The position numbers and the translations under genes were made by a program. The notes beneath the pieces are model-generated. The model saw only the letters and a program-made list of their open reading frames with translations, was not told where the DNA came from and ran no database searches. A stretch of 64,000 nt of DNA from Paenibacillaceae bacterium. GTDB taxonomy: Bacteria > Bacillota > Bacilli > Paenibacillales > Paenibacillaceae. This document shows, piece after piece, positions 16,394-25,423 of the stretch (the first letter of the stretch is position 1; every line of letters begins with the position of its first letter). The DNA lies in the NCBI GenBank assembly GCA_004134985.1, contig REGQ01000022.1:1-64000 (forward strand). The letters run 5' to 3'.

Positions 16394-17086
16394 CTAGGTC
16401 AATCTGTCGATCGCATTGCGGAATTCGCTTACCGCTCTTCTTAGCTGCTCCTCGGTATGGCCGACCACAATCGCCCCAAGCATTACCGCTTTTACGCCCG
16501 TATCCCGCAGCACTTGCATGTCTTCCGCGACCAGCTTGCGCTGCGAAGGGATGATGACCGGCAGTTGAGCGTGCTCCACCAGGGTGCGATACTTCAATAC
16601 ATCAGCGAAGCTGAGCGGTGTTCCATATTCGGTTCCGGGAACAATCGATGCCTCGAGCGCCGTAAAGCCGTAACTTCGCGCCCACTGGACGAGGGAAAGA
16701 TCGTATTGCTCATTAATGGCAAAGGTCATATCGAGTTCATGACCGTTCAACATAAACGATGACAGATGATGGACATAGATGGAGTAGTAATCAAATCCGA
16801 GCGGCGCGAGCCGCTCCCAATCACTGCGGCTTATCCCATCAATGCTGCCAGCCGGCACGAGGCCGAGCGGTCCGTCAAACAGCTTGCGTATCTTTTGAAA
16901 CGCTTCCACATAGTCGTCCAATTGTCCAAAATGATTGCCGCTGGCGCGATGGCCGACATTGATATGCACCTTCAGCGCATCGGCGCCTTCTTCCAGCGCC
17001 GCCTTGGCCAGCCCCGCGTCATTAGCAGGCAAACTGACGAATAGGGACAATGGTTTATTTTGTAATGTATTTTGCAATCGTGCCAC
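16394..17086 (-). CDS. Predicted (beta/alpha)8-barrel protein of unknown function in a sugar operon
   Basis: 230 residues from a GTG at 17086, chosen because AGGAGG lies 7 bases upstream; the longer ATG frame would overlap the binding-protein stop. I do not recognise the family. The sequence alternates short strands and helices: LSLFVSLP, DALKVHINVGH, LGLVPAGSI, FDYYSIYVH, FTALEASIVPG, LPVIIPSQRKL, VKAVMLGAIVVGH. This pattern fits a TIM barrel, ending with a Gly-rich phosphate-site-like loop. NanE or ribulose-phosphate-binding enzymes are possible relatives, but no signature residues confirm this. Its place between binding protein and permeases suggests it acts on the imported sugar or its phosphate. 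Confidence 0.65.
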   Translation of the reverse strand: MARLQNTLQNKPLSLFVSLPANDAGLAKAALEEGADALKVHINVGHRASGNHFGQLDDYVEAFQKIRKLFDGPLGLVPAGSIDGISRSDWERLAPLGFDYYSIYVHHLSSFMLNGHELDMTFAINEQYDLSLVQWARSYGFTALEASIVPGTEYGTPLSFADVLKYRTLVEHAQLPVIIPSQRKLVAEDMQVLRDTGVKAVMLGAIVVGHTEEQLRRAVSEFRNAIDRLT

Positions 17087-17109
17087 TTGGCTACCTCCTG
17101 TTGCATCAA

Positions 17110-18408
17110 TCATTTCGTTAAGATTTCGCTAACCTCTTTTTCGATCGTCGCCACATTGTCCGCCGGTGGTGCAAATTTTCCAAATAGACGGTCAAATCCT
17201 TGTAAAATCGCATTGTCGATATCCTGCCAGCGAATATGACCCGGGATAATGCGCGCTTTCGGCATTTCGTCAATTACCGCTTGTACGATATGCTCGCTTG
17301 GCGGGTTATTCGGCTGATTCATGAAATCATCCGAGTTCAGCACCGATGTGCGCGGTGGCACGAAATAAGTAGAAGTCGCCTGAACACCGGCCTGGCTTGC
17401 AAAGTATTTCAGCAGTTTTTTCGATTCTTCAGGATGTTTGCTGTCCTTAAACAGCGTGTAGCCAGCCTGGCCGAGCATCGCTACACTGCCCTGCGAGCCG
17501 GACGGCATCGGCGCAATGCTCCATTCAAAATCTTTAATGTCTCTCGCTTTGGAAACATAGCTGTAGACATCGAAGAACATGCCGACATTGCCTGCATCGA
17601 AGCTGACCTGCTCGCCTGCTTTCGGGTGAGATTCATCCGTAAACATCATCCGCTCCAACAGCTCAAATGTCTCAATACCATACTGATCGTTCCAAGTAAA
17701 GGAGGTCATGTCCTTGTCGAACGGTCCGCTGCCGTTGGACCAGGAATAGGAGGACAGGAGTACCCATGTCTTCCAGTCACGGAAGAAGTTCGCGCCGTAC
17801 ACCCGGTTTTTGGCGTCATTGCTGGAAATCGCTTTCGCCGATTGCTCGAATTGCTCCCATGTCCATTCGCCCTTCGAAGCCAATGTATTCGGATCGGTCA
17901 GACCAGCTTGATCAAATAATGTTTTGTTGTAAAACATGACGGCAGGCGGCGTGGAAAACGGCAAGCCAAACAGTTGATCGCCGTCCTGGAATAAATCAAG
18001 CGTACTTGGGATAAAGTCATTGAGATTAAAATCAGCATCGTTCTTGACTTCTGATACATCAGCAAGAATGCCGTTGGACTTGAATTGCGGTACCATCCGC
18101 TCGGACACCCAGGCGATGTCCGGCAAAGATTTCCCTGCGGCAAGCACCGAAATTTTCTGTTGGTACTCTGCGAATGGAACCGATTCCATTTTAACGTCAA
18201 TACCAGGGTTTTCCGCTTTAAAACCTTCAATGAGTCCATTGTAAACATCCATGTGAGCCTGATTGCCCCACATCATAAAGGTTAATTCAACATTTTTCTC
18301 TTTGGCTTGATCGGGATTGCCCTTCGTATTGCTACCCGAATTGGAGCCGCAGCCAGCCAGCAATACGGCTACCAGAGCAACAAGCAGCATCAGCTTTCCT
18401 CTTTTCAT
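17110..18408 (-). CDS. Sugar-binding lipoprotein of ABC importer (family 1)
   Basis: 432 residues, ATG preceded by AAGGGGG. A lipoprotein signal (LMLLVALVAVLLAGCGS, acylated Cys near 20) leads into a family 1 extracellular binding protein fold: VELTFMMWGNQAHMDVYNGL at the mature N-terminus and the central DGDQLFGLPFSTPPAVMFYNK typical of CUT1 binding proteins. It captures the substrate outside the membrane for the MalFG-type permeases downstream. First gene of the operon, downstream of the YesMN-like two-component genes on the same strand. Confidence 0.92.
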   Translation of the reverse strand: MKRGKLMLLVALVAVLLAGCGSNSGSNTKGNPDQAKEKNVELTFMMWGNQAHMDVYNGLIEGFKAENPGIDVKMESVPFAEYQQKISVLAAGKSLPDIAWVSERMVPQFKSNGILADVSEVKNDADFNLNDFIPSTLDLFQDGDQLFGLPFSTPPAVMFYNKTLFDQAGLTDPNTLASKGEWTWEQFEQSAKAISSNDAKNRVYGANFFRDWKTWVLLSSYSWSNGSGPFDKDMTSFTWNDQYGIETFELLERMMFTDESHPKAGEQVSFDAGNVGMFFDVYSYVSKARDIKDFEWSIAPMPSGSQGSVAMLGQAGYTLFKDSKHPEESKKLLKYFASQAGVQATSTYFVPPRTSVLNSDDFMNQPNNPPSEHIVQAVIDEMPKARIIPGHIRWQDIDNAILQGFDRLFGKFAPPADNVATIEKEVSEILTK

Positions 18409-18582
18409 CGATATCCCCCTTAAGTTAGTTATCCGTTACAATATGAGTATAGCGAAAGGCGCTCCGGTGCTTAAATCACGCCAGTTATAGAAATAGTACG
18501 GTTTTTTTATACATTACCGACCCTTCATGCGGTGAAATCTGACCAATTAAGTAAATAAACCTGGTCAGTCTAAACCTGGCAG

Positions 18583-19389
18583 TCACTCCCCCTCCTCTAG
18601 CTGAGACGAATCATCCAATTGCGGCTGCTTTCCCATTCGATCTCTGTATTCCCCTGCTGTCAATCCCGACTGCTGCTTGAATACGAGCATGAAATGCTTC
18701 GGACTCTGATGCCCTGACAGGCGAGCGACATCATACACTTTCAGTTGGGTGTGTGTCAGCAGCCATTTTGCCCGCTCCATCCGAGCATCTGACACATACT
18801 CCGAATAATTGATACCTGTCTCGGACTTGAAGAGCTGGCTCAAGTAGGTCGCATTCAAGCTTACGCGCGCCGCCACTGTCTGCAGACGCAAGTCACCGTC
18901 AATATGAAGCTTGACGTATGCCTTGACATCGCGAATGAGTTTCCTCGTATCCCCGCTGCTCTTGATTTCGCCTGGCTCGTCCTCATCCAGTTGGGCGTCA
19001 GAGACGCCGTATCGCCGATCAAGCAGCAGCTGAATTTTTTGCATCGCTGCTACCAGCTCATGACGCTCAATCGGCTTCAGCAAATAGCTGAACACGCCGT
19101 ATTCGATCGCTCTCCGCGCATATTCGAACTCTCCGTATCCGCTTACAATAACGACAAGCAGCTCGGGATACATATTTCTTGCTTTTGCCACCATTGTCAG
19201 CCCGTCCATCTCCCGCATCCGAATGTCGGTAATCATGAGATCCGGCATTTCGCATTTCAGATAGGCCAATGCCTCGCTCCCATTGGCCGCTTCACCCGTC
19301 ACTTCGAAGTGACGGGTCGATTGATGAATCAACTCCCGCAATCCTTGGCGGATGACCATTTCATCTTCAACCAGCAATATTTTATACAT
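18583..19389 (-). CDS. YesN-type response regulator with AraC DNA-binding domain
   Basis: 268 residues. The ATG at 19389 is preferred because MYKILLVEDE is the natural receiver start. The receiver domain (1-120) has the acidic pair at E8-D9 and D55 in DLMITDIRMRE. A linker leads to two helix-turn-helix motifs of the AraC type (about 160-260), including LNATYLSQLFKSETGINYSEY and LSGHQSPKHFMLVFKQQSG. It overlaps the kinase gene upstream by 8 bp. It probably activates the binding-protein operon 175 bp downstream. Confidence 0.9.
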   Translation of the reverse strand: MYKILLVEDEMVIRQGLRELIHQSTRHFEVTGEAANGSEALAYLKCEMPDLMITDIRMREMDGLTMVAKARNMYPELLVVIVSGYGEFEYARRAIEYGVFSYLLKPIERHELVAAMQKIQLLLDRRYGVSDAQLDEDEPGEIKSSGDTRKLIRDVKAYVKLHIDGDLRLQTVAARVSLNATYLSQLFKSETGINYSEYVSDARMERAKWLLTHTQLKVYDVARLSGHQSPKHFMLVFKQQSGLTAGEYRDRMGKQPQLDDSSQLEEGE

Positions 19390-21175
19390 GGCCTTCCACC
19401 CCCGTTCCTTGCATTCGTATTGTAATTGTAACTGCCAGACCCTGGCCCGGACTGCCGTCAATCGTCAAGCTCCCCTTGTCGCCGTAGATAAGCAAAATGC
19501 GCTGATAAATATTATTCAAGCCAAGCTCATCCCCATCATTGCGTTGCAGCGATTGACTGGTCGTCTGCCGCTGCATTGAATGATGCAAAGCGGCAATTTC
19601 ATCCTCGCTCATTCCCTTGCCGTTGTCCCGGACCGTCAGGAACAGTTCATCCTCGAATCGCAGCGCCGAAATCCAGATTTCACCGCCCTCCGCCTTGCCG
19701 TCAATGCCGTGATACAGCGCATTTTCCACCAGCGGCTGCAAAATCAGTTTGGGAATGAGACAAGCAGCCACATCCTCATCGATATCGTACTCAACCCGCA
19801 GCCGACCACCATACCGCACCTGCTGGATGCGCACATAGCTCGCAAGAAATGCAATCTCGTCTTCCAGAGGAATGAGACGGTCGATTTTGTCAATGGTATA
19901 CCGCAGTAATTTGCCCAGCGCGGTTACCATATCGGATACATCCGCATGCTTCTGCTGAACGGCCATCATATTGATGGATTCGAGTGTATTGTAAATAAAA
20001 TGCGGATTGATTTGACTTTGCAGCGCGGACAGTTCCGCCTCCTTCTCACGAATGCCCAATATAAACACTTCGTTAAAGAGGCGGTTGATTTCATCCATCA
20101 TTTTATTGAAGCCGCGGCCTAATTGGCCGAATTCATCATTGCTGATCGGCGTGATGCGCTTGTTGAAGTCGCCCTGCTCAGCCCGTACCATATTTTGCTT
20201 TAAGACGATGAGCGGGCGAGTAATGCGGTAAGACAAAAATACAGCCAATAACGTCACAACAGCGACACATAAGACAGCAAGCCACAATGTGAAGGTCATA
20301 ATTTCGCGTGATTCTTTCTGAATGACGGAAATTGGCGTCAGACTGATGACGGATAAGCCCGAATAGCCGGAATGATGCTGCACGTATAAATAGGAGGCAT
20401 TGCCCAGCATCACCTTCTCATTGTTCTCGTATTTCATAAGTTCACTATGACTTAGCAATTCCTCGTAGGTCGCCCCGCCTTCTTCCGGCGTTCGCTCAAA
20501 CAGCAGGCGCTGCTGTTGATCTACGATCATCAGGCTTGCTTCCTGCTCAACGTTCAGGTTGGACATCATTTGGCGAAATGCATCCATCTTTACATCAATA
20601 ATGATGTAGCCGAGCCGAGAAAGCGTATGGGGTTCACGCAGCACTCTTGCAACCGAAATGTAGGACTCGATTATTCTGCCGCTAAAATAGGAGGGTTCGT
20701 GAGGGGGGATCAGCTTCCAATCCCCGTCCGATTGCTCAAGCTCCTTGAACCAGTCATCCTGCCTGCTGTCCCATACCGATTCGATCGTCATCGGGTCCTC
20801 ACTGGTGAACAGAATACCGCTATTGCTAATGAGATGAATGCCGCGAATTTCGGGCCTGTTGTACGTATGGCCTGATGTATAGAGCTTCATTTTCAAATAG
20901 TCGTCAGATAATGCCCATGCCCCCGAGCCCATCGGACCGTTATACTTGCCTAAAATCGTCAGAACCATCTGGTCATAAAGCGGCATAAGCGACAGCCTCT
21001 CCAAATCTTTCAACAGCCGGTCCAGATTCGTATTGATTTGCCGAACGATATCGATCGTAAACCGCTCCGTCTTTTGATCCATTGTCGTCGAGAAATGCCG
21101 ATACGTAACAATCCCCTGCAAGCTTAACGGAAGCAGGATCAGGACAATAAACAGGAGCAGCAGCTTTTTTCGCAA
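19382..21175 (-). CDS. YesM-type sensor histidine kinase
   Basis: 597 residues, TTG start with AGGGGG 8 bases upstream. A membrane helix at about 5-22, an extracellular dCache-like sensor (about 35-290), a second helix (about 296-316), a HAMP domain (SYRITRPLIVLKQNMVRAEQ) and the His_kinase domain with H392 in SQINPHFIYNTLESINMM. The ATPase domain holds LILQPLVENALYHGI and VRDNGKGMSE. It partners the AraC-type response regulator that overlaps its 3' end. The family commonly senses sugars or binding proteins of the adjacent importer. Confidence 0.9.
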   Translation of the reverse strand: MRKKLLLLFIVLILLPLSLQGIVTYRHFSTTMDQKTERFTIDIVRQINTNLDRLLKDLERLSLMPLYDQMVLTILGKYNGPMGSGAWALSDDYLKMKLYTSGHTYNRPEIRGIHLISNSGILFTSEDPMTIESVWDSRQDDWFKELEQSDGDWKLIPPHEPSYFSGRIIESYISVARVLREPHTLSRLGYIIIDVKMDAFRQMMSNLNVEQEASLMIVDQQQRLLFERTPEEGGATYEELLSHSELMKYENNEKVMLGNASYLYVQHHSGYSGLSVISLTPISVIQKESREIMTFTLWLAVLCVAVVTLLAVFLSYRITRPLIVLKQNMVRAEQGDFNKRITPISNDEFGQLGRGFNKMMDEINRLFNEVFILGIREKEAELSALQSQINPHFIYNTLESINMMAVQQKHADVSDMVTALGKLLRYTIDKIDRLIPLEDEIAFLASYVRIQQVRYGGRLRVEYDIDEDVAACLIPKLILQPLVENALYHGIDGKAEGGEIWISALRFEDELFLTVRDNGKGMSEDEIAALHHSMQRQTTSQSLQRNDGDELGLNNIYQRILLIYGDKGSLTIDGSPGQGLAVTITIRMQGTGVEGHV

Positions 21176-21625
21176 AATGAATTCCCCCTACCAAATTTTG
21201 AAAAAATGCCCTGCAAACAACTTTGGTGTCTATCTTATAATGATCGACAGAAACAATGGTATCCCGTAATGTTTGGAAAAGGTTCTGAATGTTTGGACAT
21301 CTGTCTATCCTTAACAAGCATAAGAGGCTGCCCCCGGCAGCTAGATGCTACTCCGGGAACAGCCGCGGCTTTTTGCTTGGTCAATGAAAGCAACCTGCTT
21401 GCCTCCAATCTAAACAAGGCGGAAGCAGGATTAGTATACCATTAGGCGTCTCTGTTGAGAATATGCTCTATTGACCGACTCAAGCAATCTTACTATTATC
21501 TAAGTTTTCCGGAAGGTAGAGGCGCAGCCAGATCGTCGTCTTCAATTAGGACTTTTCTTATTTCCATAATAGAGTAAAATAGGTCGTAGTATACAATACG
21601 ATTCGGAAGAGGGTGAAGGATAGAT
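21176..21625. other. Intergenic region, divergent promoters and an orphan GC-rich hairpin
   Basis: No gene is visible in these 450 bp. A GC-rich inverted repeat (GGCTGCCCCCGG with CCGGGAACAGCC, about 21328-21366) followed by GCGGCTTTTTGC resembles a terminator with no gene attached, perhaps left from a deleted plus-strand gene. A weak TATACAAT-like -10 lies near 21589, about 35 bases before the isochorismatase-type start. Confidence 0.45.
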
Positions 21626-22267
21626 ATGAAATATACACGTCCAAATTGGAACACATCCGTACTGATTACAATTGATACGCAAAATGATTTCACCTTGCCG
21701 AGCGCACCCGCTGAAATTCAAGGCACCTCTGAGGTACTGCCGAACATGAAGCGCGCTCTGGAAGCTTACCGCGCACAAGGTCTGCCAATTATCCATGTCA
21801 TTCGTCTGTACAAGGAGGACGGGTCAAATGTTGACCTGTGCCGCAGAGAAACGATTGAAAAGGGGACAAAAATAGCTGTTCCTGACAGCAACGGCGCAGA
21901 ATTGGTTCGTGAATTGCGCTCTGCCAGCTATGCTGCCCTTGATGCCAACCTGCTGTTGAGCGGCGGGTTTCAGTCTGTCGAAGAGCGTGAGTGGGTGATG
22001 TATAAACCACGCTGGGGGGCATTCTATCAAACCGAACTGCAGGCGTTTTTGCAGGAGCGCGGCATCGATACTATTGTATTTACAGGGTGCAACTTTCCAA
22101 ACTGCCCCAGAACATCAATGTATGAAGCAAGTGAACGCGACTTCCGGGTTGTCATGGTAGCCGATACCATGTCGCAAGTTTACGAGAAAGGCATACAGGA
22201 AATGAGCAACATTGGTGTACATGTCTGCGGTCTGAATGAGGTGCTGGACGCACTTGGCCGCGTGTAG
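21626..22267 (+). CDS. Isochorismatase-like cysteine hydrolase
   Basis: 213 residues, ATG with GGGTGAAGG upstream. Alpha/beta isochorismatase fold. The likely catalytic triad is D17 in ITIDTQNDF, K127 in YKPRWGAF and C155 in FTGCNFPNC. The family covers isochorismatases, nicotinamidases, N-carbamoyl hydrolases and others. The extra cysteine C160 and the local sequence do not point to one substrate. No siderophore or NAD genes are adjacent, so the reaction is unknown. Monocistronic, with tandem repeats starting 41 bp after the stop. Confidence 0.85.
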   Translation: MKYTRPNWNTSVLITIDTQNDFTLPSAPAEIQGTSEVLPNMKRALEAYRAQGLPIIHVIRLYKEDGSNVDLCRRETIEKGTKIAVPDSNGAELVRELRSASYAALDANLLLSGGFQSVEEREWVMYKPRWGAFYQTELQAFLQERGIDTIVFTGCNFPNCPRTSMYEASERDFRVVMVADTMSQVYEKGIQEMSNIGVHVCGLNEVLDALGRV

Positions 22268-22307
22268 CGGAGGGGCGCTGGATGGAAAGATTCAGTCCAC
22301 TTGATTT

Positions 22308-22443
22308 GACTGGCGTGTTGGCGGTGGAAGTCAGGTAAGTCGCTGCGACTGGCATGTTGGCGGTGGAAGTCAGGTAAGTCGCTTGCGACTGGCATGTTGG
22401 CGGTGGAAGTCAGGTAAGTCGCTTGCGACTGGCATGTTGGCGG
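22308..22443. repeat. Tandem 39-40-bp repeats
   Basis: Three full units (22308-22346, 22347-22386, 22387-22426) and a 17-bp partial unit. They are almost identical; the first lacks one T and has G for A near its start. Each junction makes the palindrome AGTCGC-TT-GCGACT. There are no unique spacers, so this is not a CRISPR array. Confidence 0.9.
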
Positions 22444-22640
22444 ACACACAGAGCGTGTCGATTCATTATGAAACGTTTTAATCTTGGCGTTTTTGGTCCT
22501 CTATCGAAGTTGAACGATTGAATACCGAAAGGGGATAGGGAAGGGAACAAATTTTGTATTTTATCGCTTGCAACGCACAGCGCGGTGGAGTGATACGTGT
22601 TGGCAGCCAACCACAACAATTAAACAGCCGCGAAAAAAGT

Positions 22641-22790
22641 GAAATTGTTGTATAAACTACAATATTTTAGCTAAAAAAGTCAATTATATTAAGAATTATT
22701 GCATTTTTTACAACATTTTCACGAAAATCGGCCCATACGTCTGGAAATGTTGTACAAAATACAACAATTTATCCCCTATGACACTTCTTT
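22641..22790 (-). repeat. Palindrome array, about 51-bp period, copy A
   Basis: Three units start with GAAATTGTTG (22641), GAATTATTGC (22692) and GAAATGTTGT (22744), spaced 51 and 52 bp. Each unit contains a palindrome of the type TTGTA-N4/5-TACAA. The minus strand of this region aligns with the array at 49000-50470. For example, both share GAACGAAAGAAGTG at one end and TTTATACAACAATTTCACTT at the other. AT-rich, no coding potential. Confidence 0.7.
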
Positions 22791-22852
22791 CGTTCAACTT
22801 ATAGAAGACTCTCAGACGTTTTATTTCTCAAAAATAAACTTAAAAAAACCAT

Positions 22853-22881
22853 AAAAAAAAGGCGGGCATCTCCTCCCGCCT
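22853..22881 (-). terminator. Terminator of the MerR gene
   Basis: GGCGGG (22861-22866) pairs with CCCGCC (22875-22880). The minus strand continues into eight T residues. It lies about 45 bases after the stop of the MerR gene. Confidence 0.85.
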
Positions 22882-22925
22882 CGATTCAAACAAGGGCTTA
22901 TATTCAACTCTCGCTGTCTATGCTA

Positions 22926-23675
22926 TTAATTGGAGCATTCGGCGTATTTTATCGATGCAGCATATAGAAAGTAACTTAGCCCCATCTCCCTGCTCTCCAA
23001 AATTCCTCTATGAAAATCATCATCCATAAAGAATTTGGCACTATCAACGAACGATGACGCATCCGTCGGCGTAATGCTATCATTAATGTAGGCGATATGA
23101 CTCTTGAGCAACTCCTGCACCTTGTTATCATCCGCTGGCGATTTCTGACGATATAGTACGGCTAATTGACTCATAAACCGCTCCGGTTCATCCGCCAAAG
23201 CATTCAACTCATCCACATTAATATTGTCTGTGTCCATTTCATACTGATAATTGTTCAAAAGGTACTCCTTTTGCTCAGCGAGCGATTGCTGCCATTGTTC
23301 TTTGTTTAATCCATTAAACATCTTCAATTCCTCCATTTCATGTCCGATTTGCTGCGATTTAATTGAGTCGGCAATTGTTTGCAGCAGCTGCTCGGTCCGT
23401 TTTTGTTTGTTTATTAACAATTCCTGTTGTTTGGTCAAAACGTCAATACGACTTGTTTCATCTGTCAATGCCTGCTGAATTTCCTGCAAACTAAAATCCA
23501 GTTCACGATAAAACAAAATTTGCTGCAGCCGCTTCAACTCATCAATGCCATATAACCGATAGCCCACCGCAGTCACTTCATGTGGCACAAGCAGTCCAAT
23601 CTTATGGTAATGATGCAACGCCTTAATGGTTACCCCTGTCAATGCCGCCACCTCTTTTACCGTGTAACGCATCAT
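22926..23675 (-). CDS. MerR-family regulator with TipAS-like C-terminal domain
   Basis: 249 residues, ATG preceded by GGGAGG. The winged helix N-terminus (about 2-70) reads YTVKEVAALTGVTIKALHHY, standard for MerR proteins. A coiled-coil dimerisation helix (about 75-115) follows. The C-terminal helical part (about 125-249) resembles the TipAS antibiotic-binding domain (LAEQKEYLLNNYQYEMD, with conserved acidic and aromatic residues). Such regulators sense thiopeptides or other drugs and activate efflux or their own gene. No obvious target gene adjoins it. Confidence 0.85.
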   Translation of the reverse strand: MMRYTVKEVAALTGVTIKALHHYHKIGLLVPHEVTAVGYRLYGIDELKRLQQILFYRELDFSLQEIQQALTDETSRIDVLTKQQELLINKQKRTEQLLQTIADSIKSQQIGHEMEELKMFNGLNKEQWQQSLAEQKEYLLNNYQYEMDTDNINVDELNALADEPERFMSQLAVLYRQKSPADDNKVQELLKSHIAYINDSITPTDASSFVDSAKFFMDDDFHRGILESREMGLSYFLYAASIKYAECSN

Positions 23676-23777
23676 TCATCACCTCCCTTGGCACTTACAC
23701 TAAACGATCCCCTAAGGTCAGAGTCAAGTGTTCGCTGAATTTTTTTCGCGACTTCCTTCCCTGCTTGCATTGTAGGT

Positions 23778-23808
23778 TAAAAAAGAAAAACACGCCATCT
23801 CTGGCGTG
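23778..23808 (-). terminator. Terminator downstream of the kinase gene
   Basis: CACGCCA (23791-23797) pairs with TGGCGTG (23802-23808) around a 4-base loop. The minus strand then reads TTTTTCTTTTTT. It is 240 bases beyond the stop of the P-loop kinase, so that transcript would include the repeat tract 23818-24040. Confidence 0.85.
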
Positions 23809-23817
23809 TCAGGCGTT

Positions 23818-24040
23818 AGCGTTGTGCTTACTTGTACCGCTTGTTTGTTTGGCATGCTTGTACCGCTTGCTTGTTCGGTTTACTTGTACCGCCTTGTTTG
23901 TTTAGCTTGTTCGGTTTACTTGTACAGCCTTGCTTGTTTAGCTTGTTTAGCTTGTTTAGCTTGTTCGGCTTACTGGTAGCGCTTTGATCGTTTAGCTTGC
24001 ATTGCTTGGCTTGCTTGGCTTGCTTGTTCCGGTACGCGTG
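23818..24040. repeat. Low-complexity CTTGTTTAG/CTTGTACCG repeat tract
   Basis: A mixture of units such as TTTAGCTTG (9 bp, four in a row near 23938) and a longer period of about 30 bp carrying CTTGTACCGC and TTCGGTTTACTTGTAC. Read on the minus strand, a frame from a TTG at 24046 to 23828 gives Lys/Asn/Pro-rich peptides (KPNKLNKQ). It lacks a ribosome-binding site, and I do not call it a gene. It lies between the kinase stop and its terminator. Confidence 0.75.
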
Positions 24041-24048
24041 CTCCAAGT

Positions 24049-24591
24049 CTATTTAACAAGCGCTTTAGGAGATAAGTTCGCTAATATCTCGGACACGGTT
24101 TCTTCTGCCGATAATTCAGACGAATCCAGCCACAAGCCGATCTCAGGTGTCTCCTCCCGCAGTACTTTGTCCAGGGCAGTCACCGTCCAAGCACCGTATC
24201 CTGTCTTCGCGCGTCCAGCTTCTCTCAGTGCGACGACTGACGTATTTGGACAAAGGACCACAACATAGAAAGGTTTGCTTTGGATGAAAGACACAAAGTT
24301 GTTCAACATCTTCCCGATGACTACGTCTTGAACGATTACGGTAAACCCGGCTTGAACATACGTATCTGCAGCCTGAGCGGTCAGTTGATATCGGAGCCGC
24401 AACTGCTCAAGCATTTCACTATCGCCATCCGGTTGAATTTCTTTGCGGTCATTTACGATCATTCTCCGGAAAGCATCTCCCCGTAGATGAACCGATTTAT
24501 CGAATCGTTCTGCCAGCAATTGAGCGACAGTCGACTTCCCGCTTGCCATAATTCCCGTAATTAAAATAATACCAGGCTGCCCTTTCATCAT
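24049..24591 (-). CDS. P-loop AAA-type kinase, small-molecule kinase-like
   Basis: 180 residues from the ATG at 24591, with AGGAGG 6 bases upstream. Walker A is GIMASGKST (about 13-21). LRGDAFRRMI follows, and a later arginine-rich stretch (REAGRAKTGYGAW) could form a lid. The fold resembles chloramphenicol phosphotransferase/AAA_33 kinases, which phosphorylate small molecules or act as nucleoside kinases. The substrate is unknown. It is followed after 240 bp of repeat by a strong terminator. Confidence 0.7.
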   Translation of the reverse strand: MMKGQPGIILITGIMASGKSTVAQLLAERFDKSVHLRGDAFRRMIVNDRKEIQPDGDSEMLEQLRLRYQLTAQAADTYVQAGFTVIVQDVVIGKMLNNFVSFIQSKPFYVVVLCPNTSVVALREAGRAKTGYGAWTVTALDKVLREETPEIGLWLDSSELSAEETVSEILANLSPKALVK

Positions 24592-24669
24592 CTCCATCCT
24601 CCTCCATGCAGTACATCGTGTAATTTCTGCTACTGCACTGCGCACATTGTTGATGGTGGAATCGACTCA

Positions 24670-25041
24670 CTATTTGAACCAGGCTTTCGCTTCGGGACTG
24701 TTCAATCTCCAAATGATAATAATCGGCAAAATAATACCAAATACAAACCCGATGCTGTTCCAAACAACGAATTCCACAATTCGCAGCACGACCAAAATGC
24801 CGCAAAGTATAATAGCGGCTCTTCGCCGAGAGTTGTCCGGAAGGTTCAAACGCGCTGCCACCACAACTGCCGCAGCACCAAACAGTATCATGGCAATACA
24901 TAGCCCTTTTTTAATCAGACCTGCACTGCCAAACGAATAGATGCCATTGATCATATTCAACACTGCCGCAAAATAAATCAAAATTTGAATAAATTGAATC
25001 AATGGCGGCTTTTTCAAATAGGTTTCCTGATGAGTTGGCAT
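24670..25041 (-). CDS. Small four-helix membrane protein
   Basis: 123 residues, ATG with AAAGGAG upstream. Hydrophobic segments at about 18-38, 45-63, 75-92 and 97-112, then a short soluble tail ending SPEAKAWFK. No catalytic motif; family not recognised. It lies 78 bp upstream of the kinase gene on the same strand and may be co-transcribed with it. Confidence 0.65.
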   Translation of the reverse strand: MPTHQETYLKKPPLIQFIQILIYFAAVLNMINGIYSFGSAGLIKKGLCIAMILFGAAAVVVAARLNLPDNSRRRAAIILCGILVVLRIVEFVVWNSIGFVFGIILPIIIIWRLNSPEAKAWFK

Positions 25042-25156
25042 TGGATAAGGGACACTCCTTTTCTTTCATTCGCATCCACTATAGTGTCCCCATCCAAAAG
25101 GAAAATAATTCCGACTCATCTGACCTGAAATCCTCTGCTATATCGATCTAGCCTTC

Positions 25157-25423
25157 TTATTTACTTGCATTGTTAACATCCATTATGTCTAAAAACGGTA
25201 TCTTGTGGAGTTGCCCACCGCGGTCCAATACATGAACTAATCTTGTACGCGAATCCATGTTTTGAATAAACCCAGCAACCGTTTCCTCACCCCAAATACT
25301 CAACAATAACTCTGTTTTTTCTTCTTTCGCTTCGACCAGGCGTTCCCCCATCTCTTCCAGTTGGAATTCATCGCGTGTCGGACGCTTAGTCTTGTACTTC
25401 TTTGTTTTCGGTACTGCTGCCAT
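25157..25423 (-). CDS. YolD-like family protein
   Basis: 88 residues from the ATG at 25423; the GGGGAGG box lies 9 bases upstream inside the longer frame. The N-terminal tail is Lys/Arg-rich (KTKKYKTKRPTRDEF), followed by a compact YolD-like domain. YolD proteins usually sit next to a DinB/UmuC-like Y-family polymerase and are SOS- or phage-linked. No polymerase gene is present here, so this copy is an orphan. Confidence 0.7.
   Translation of the reverse strand: MAAVPKTKKYKTKRPTRDEFQLEEMGERLVEAKEEKTELLLSIWGEETVAGFIQNMDSRTRLVHVLDRGGQLHKIPFLDIMDVNNASK

Noticed and set aside
22308-22443. Possible CRISPR-like array
   Set aside because: Units are contiguous and identical, with no unique spacers; no cas genes in the window.
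23828-24046. 72-residue Lys/Asn/Pro-rich open frame on the minus strand
   Set aside because: Pure repeat translation from a TTG without a ribosome-binding site; recorded as a repeat instead.
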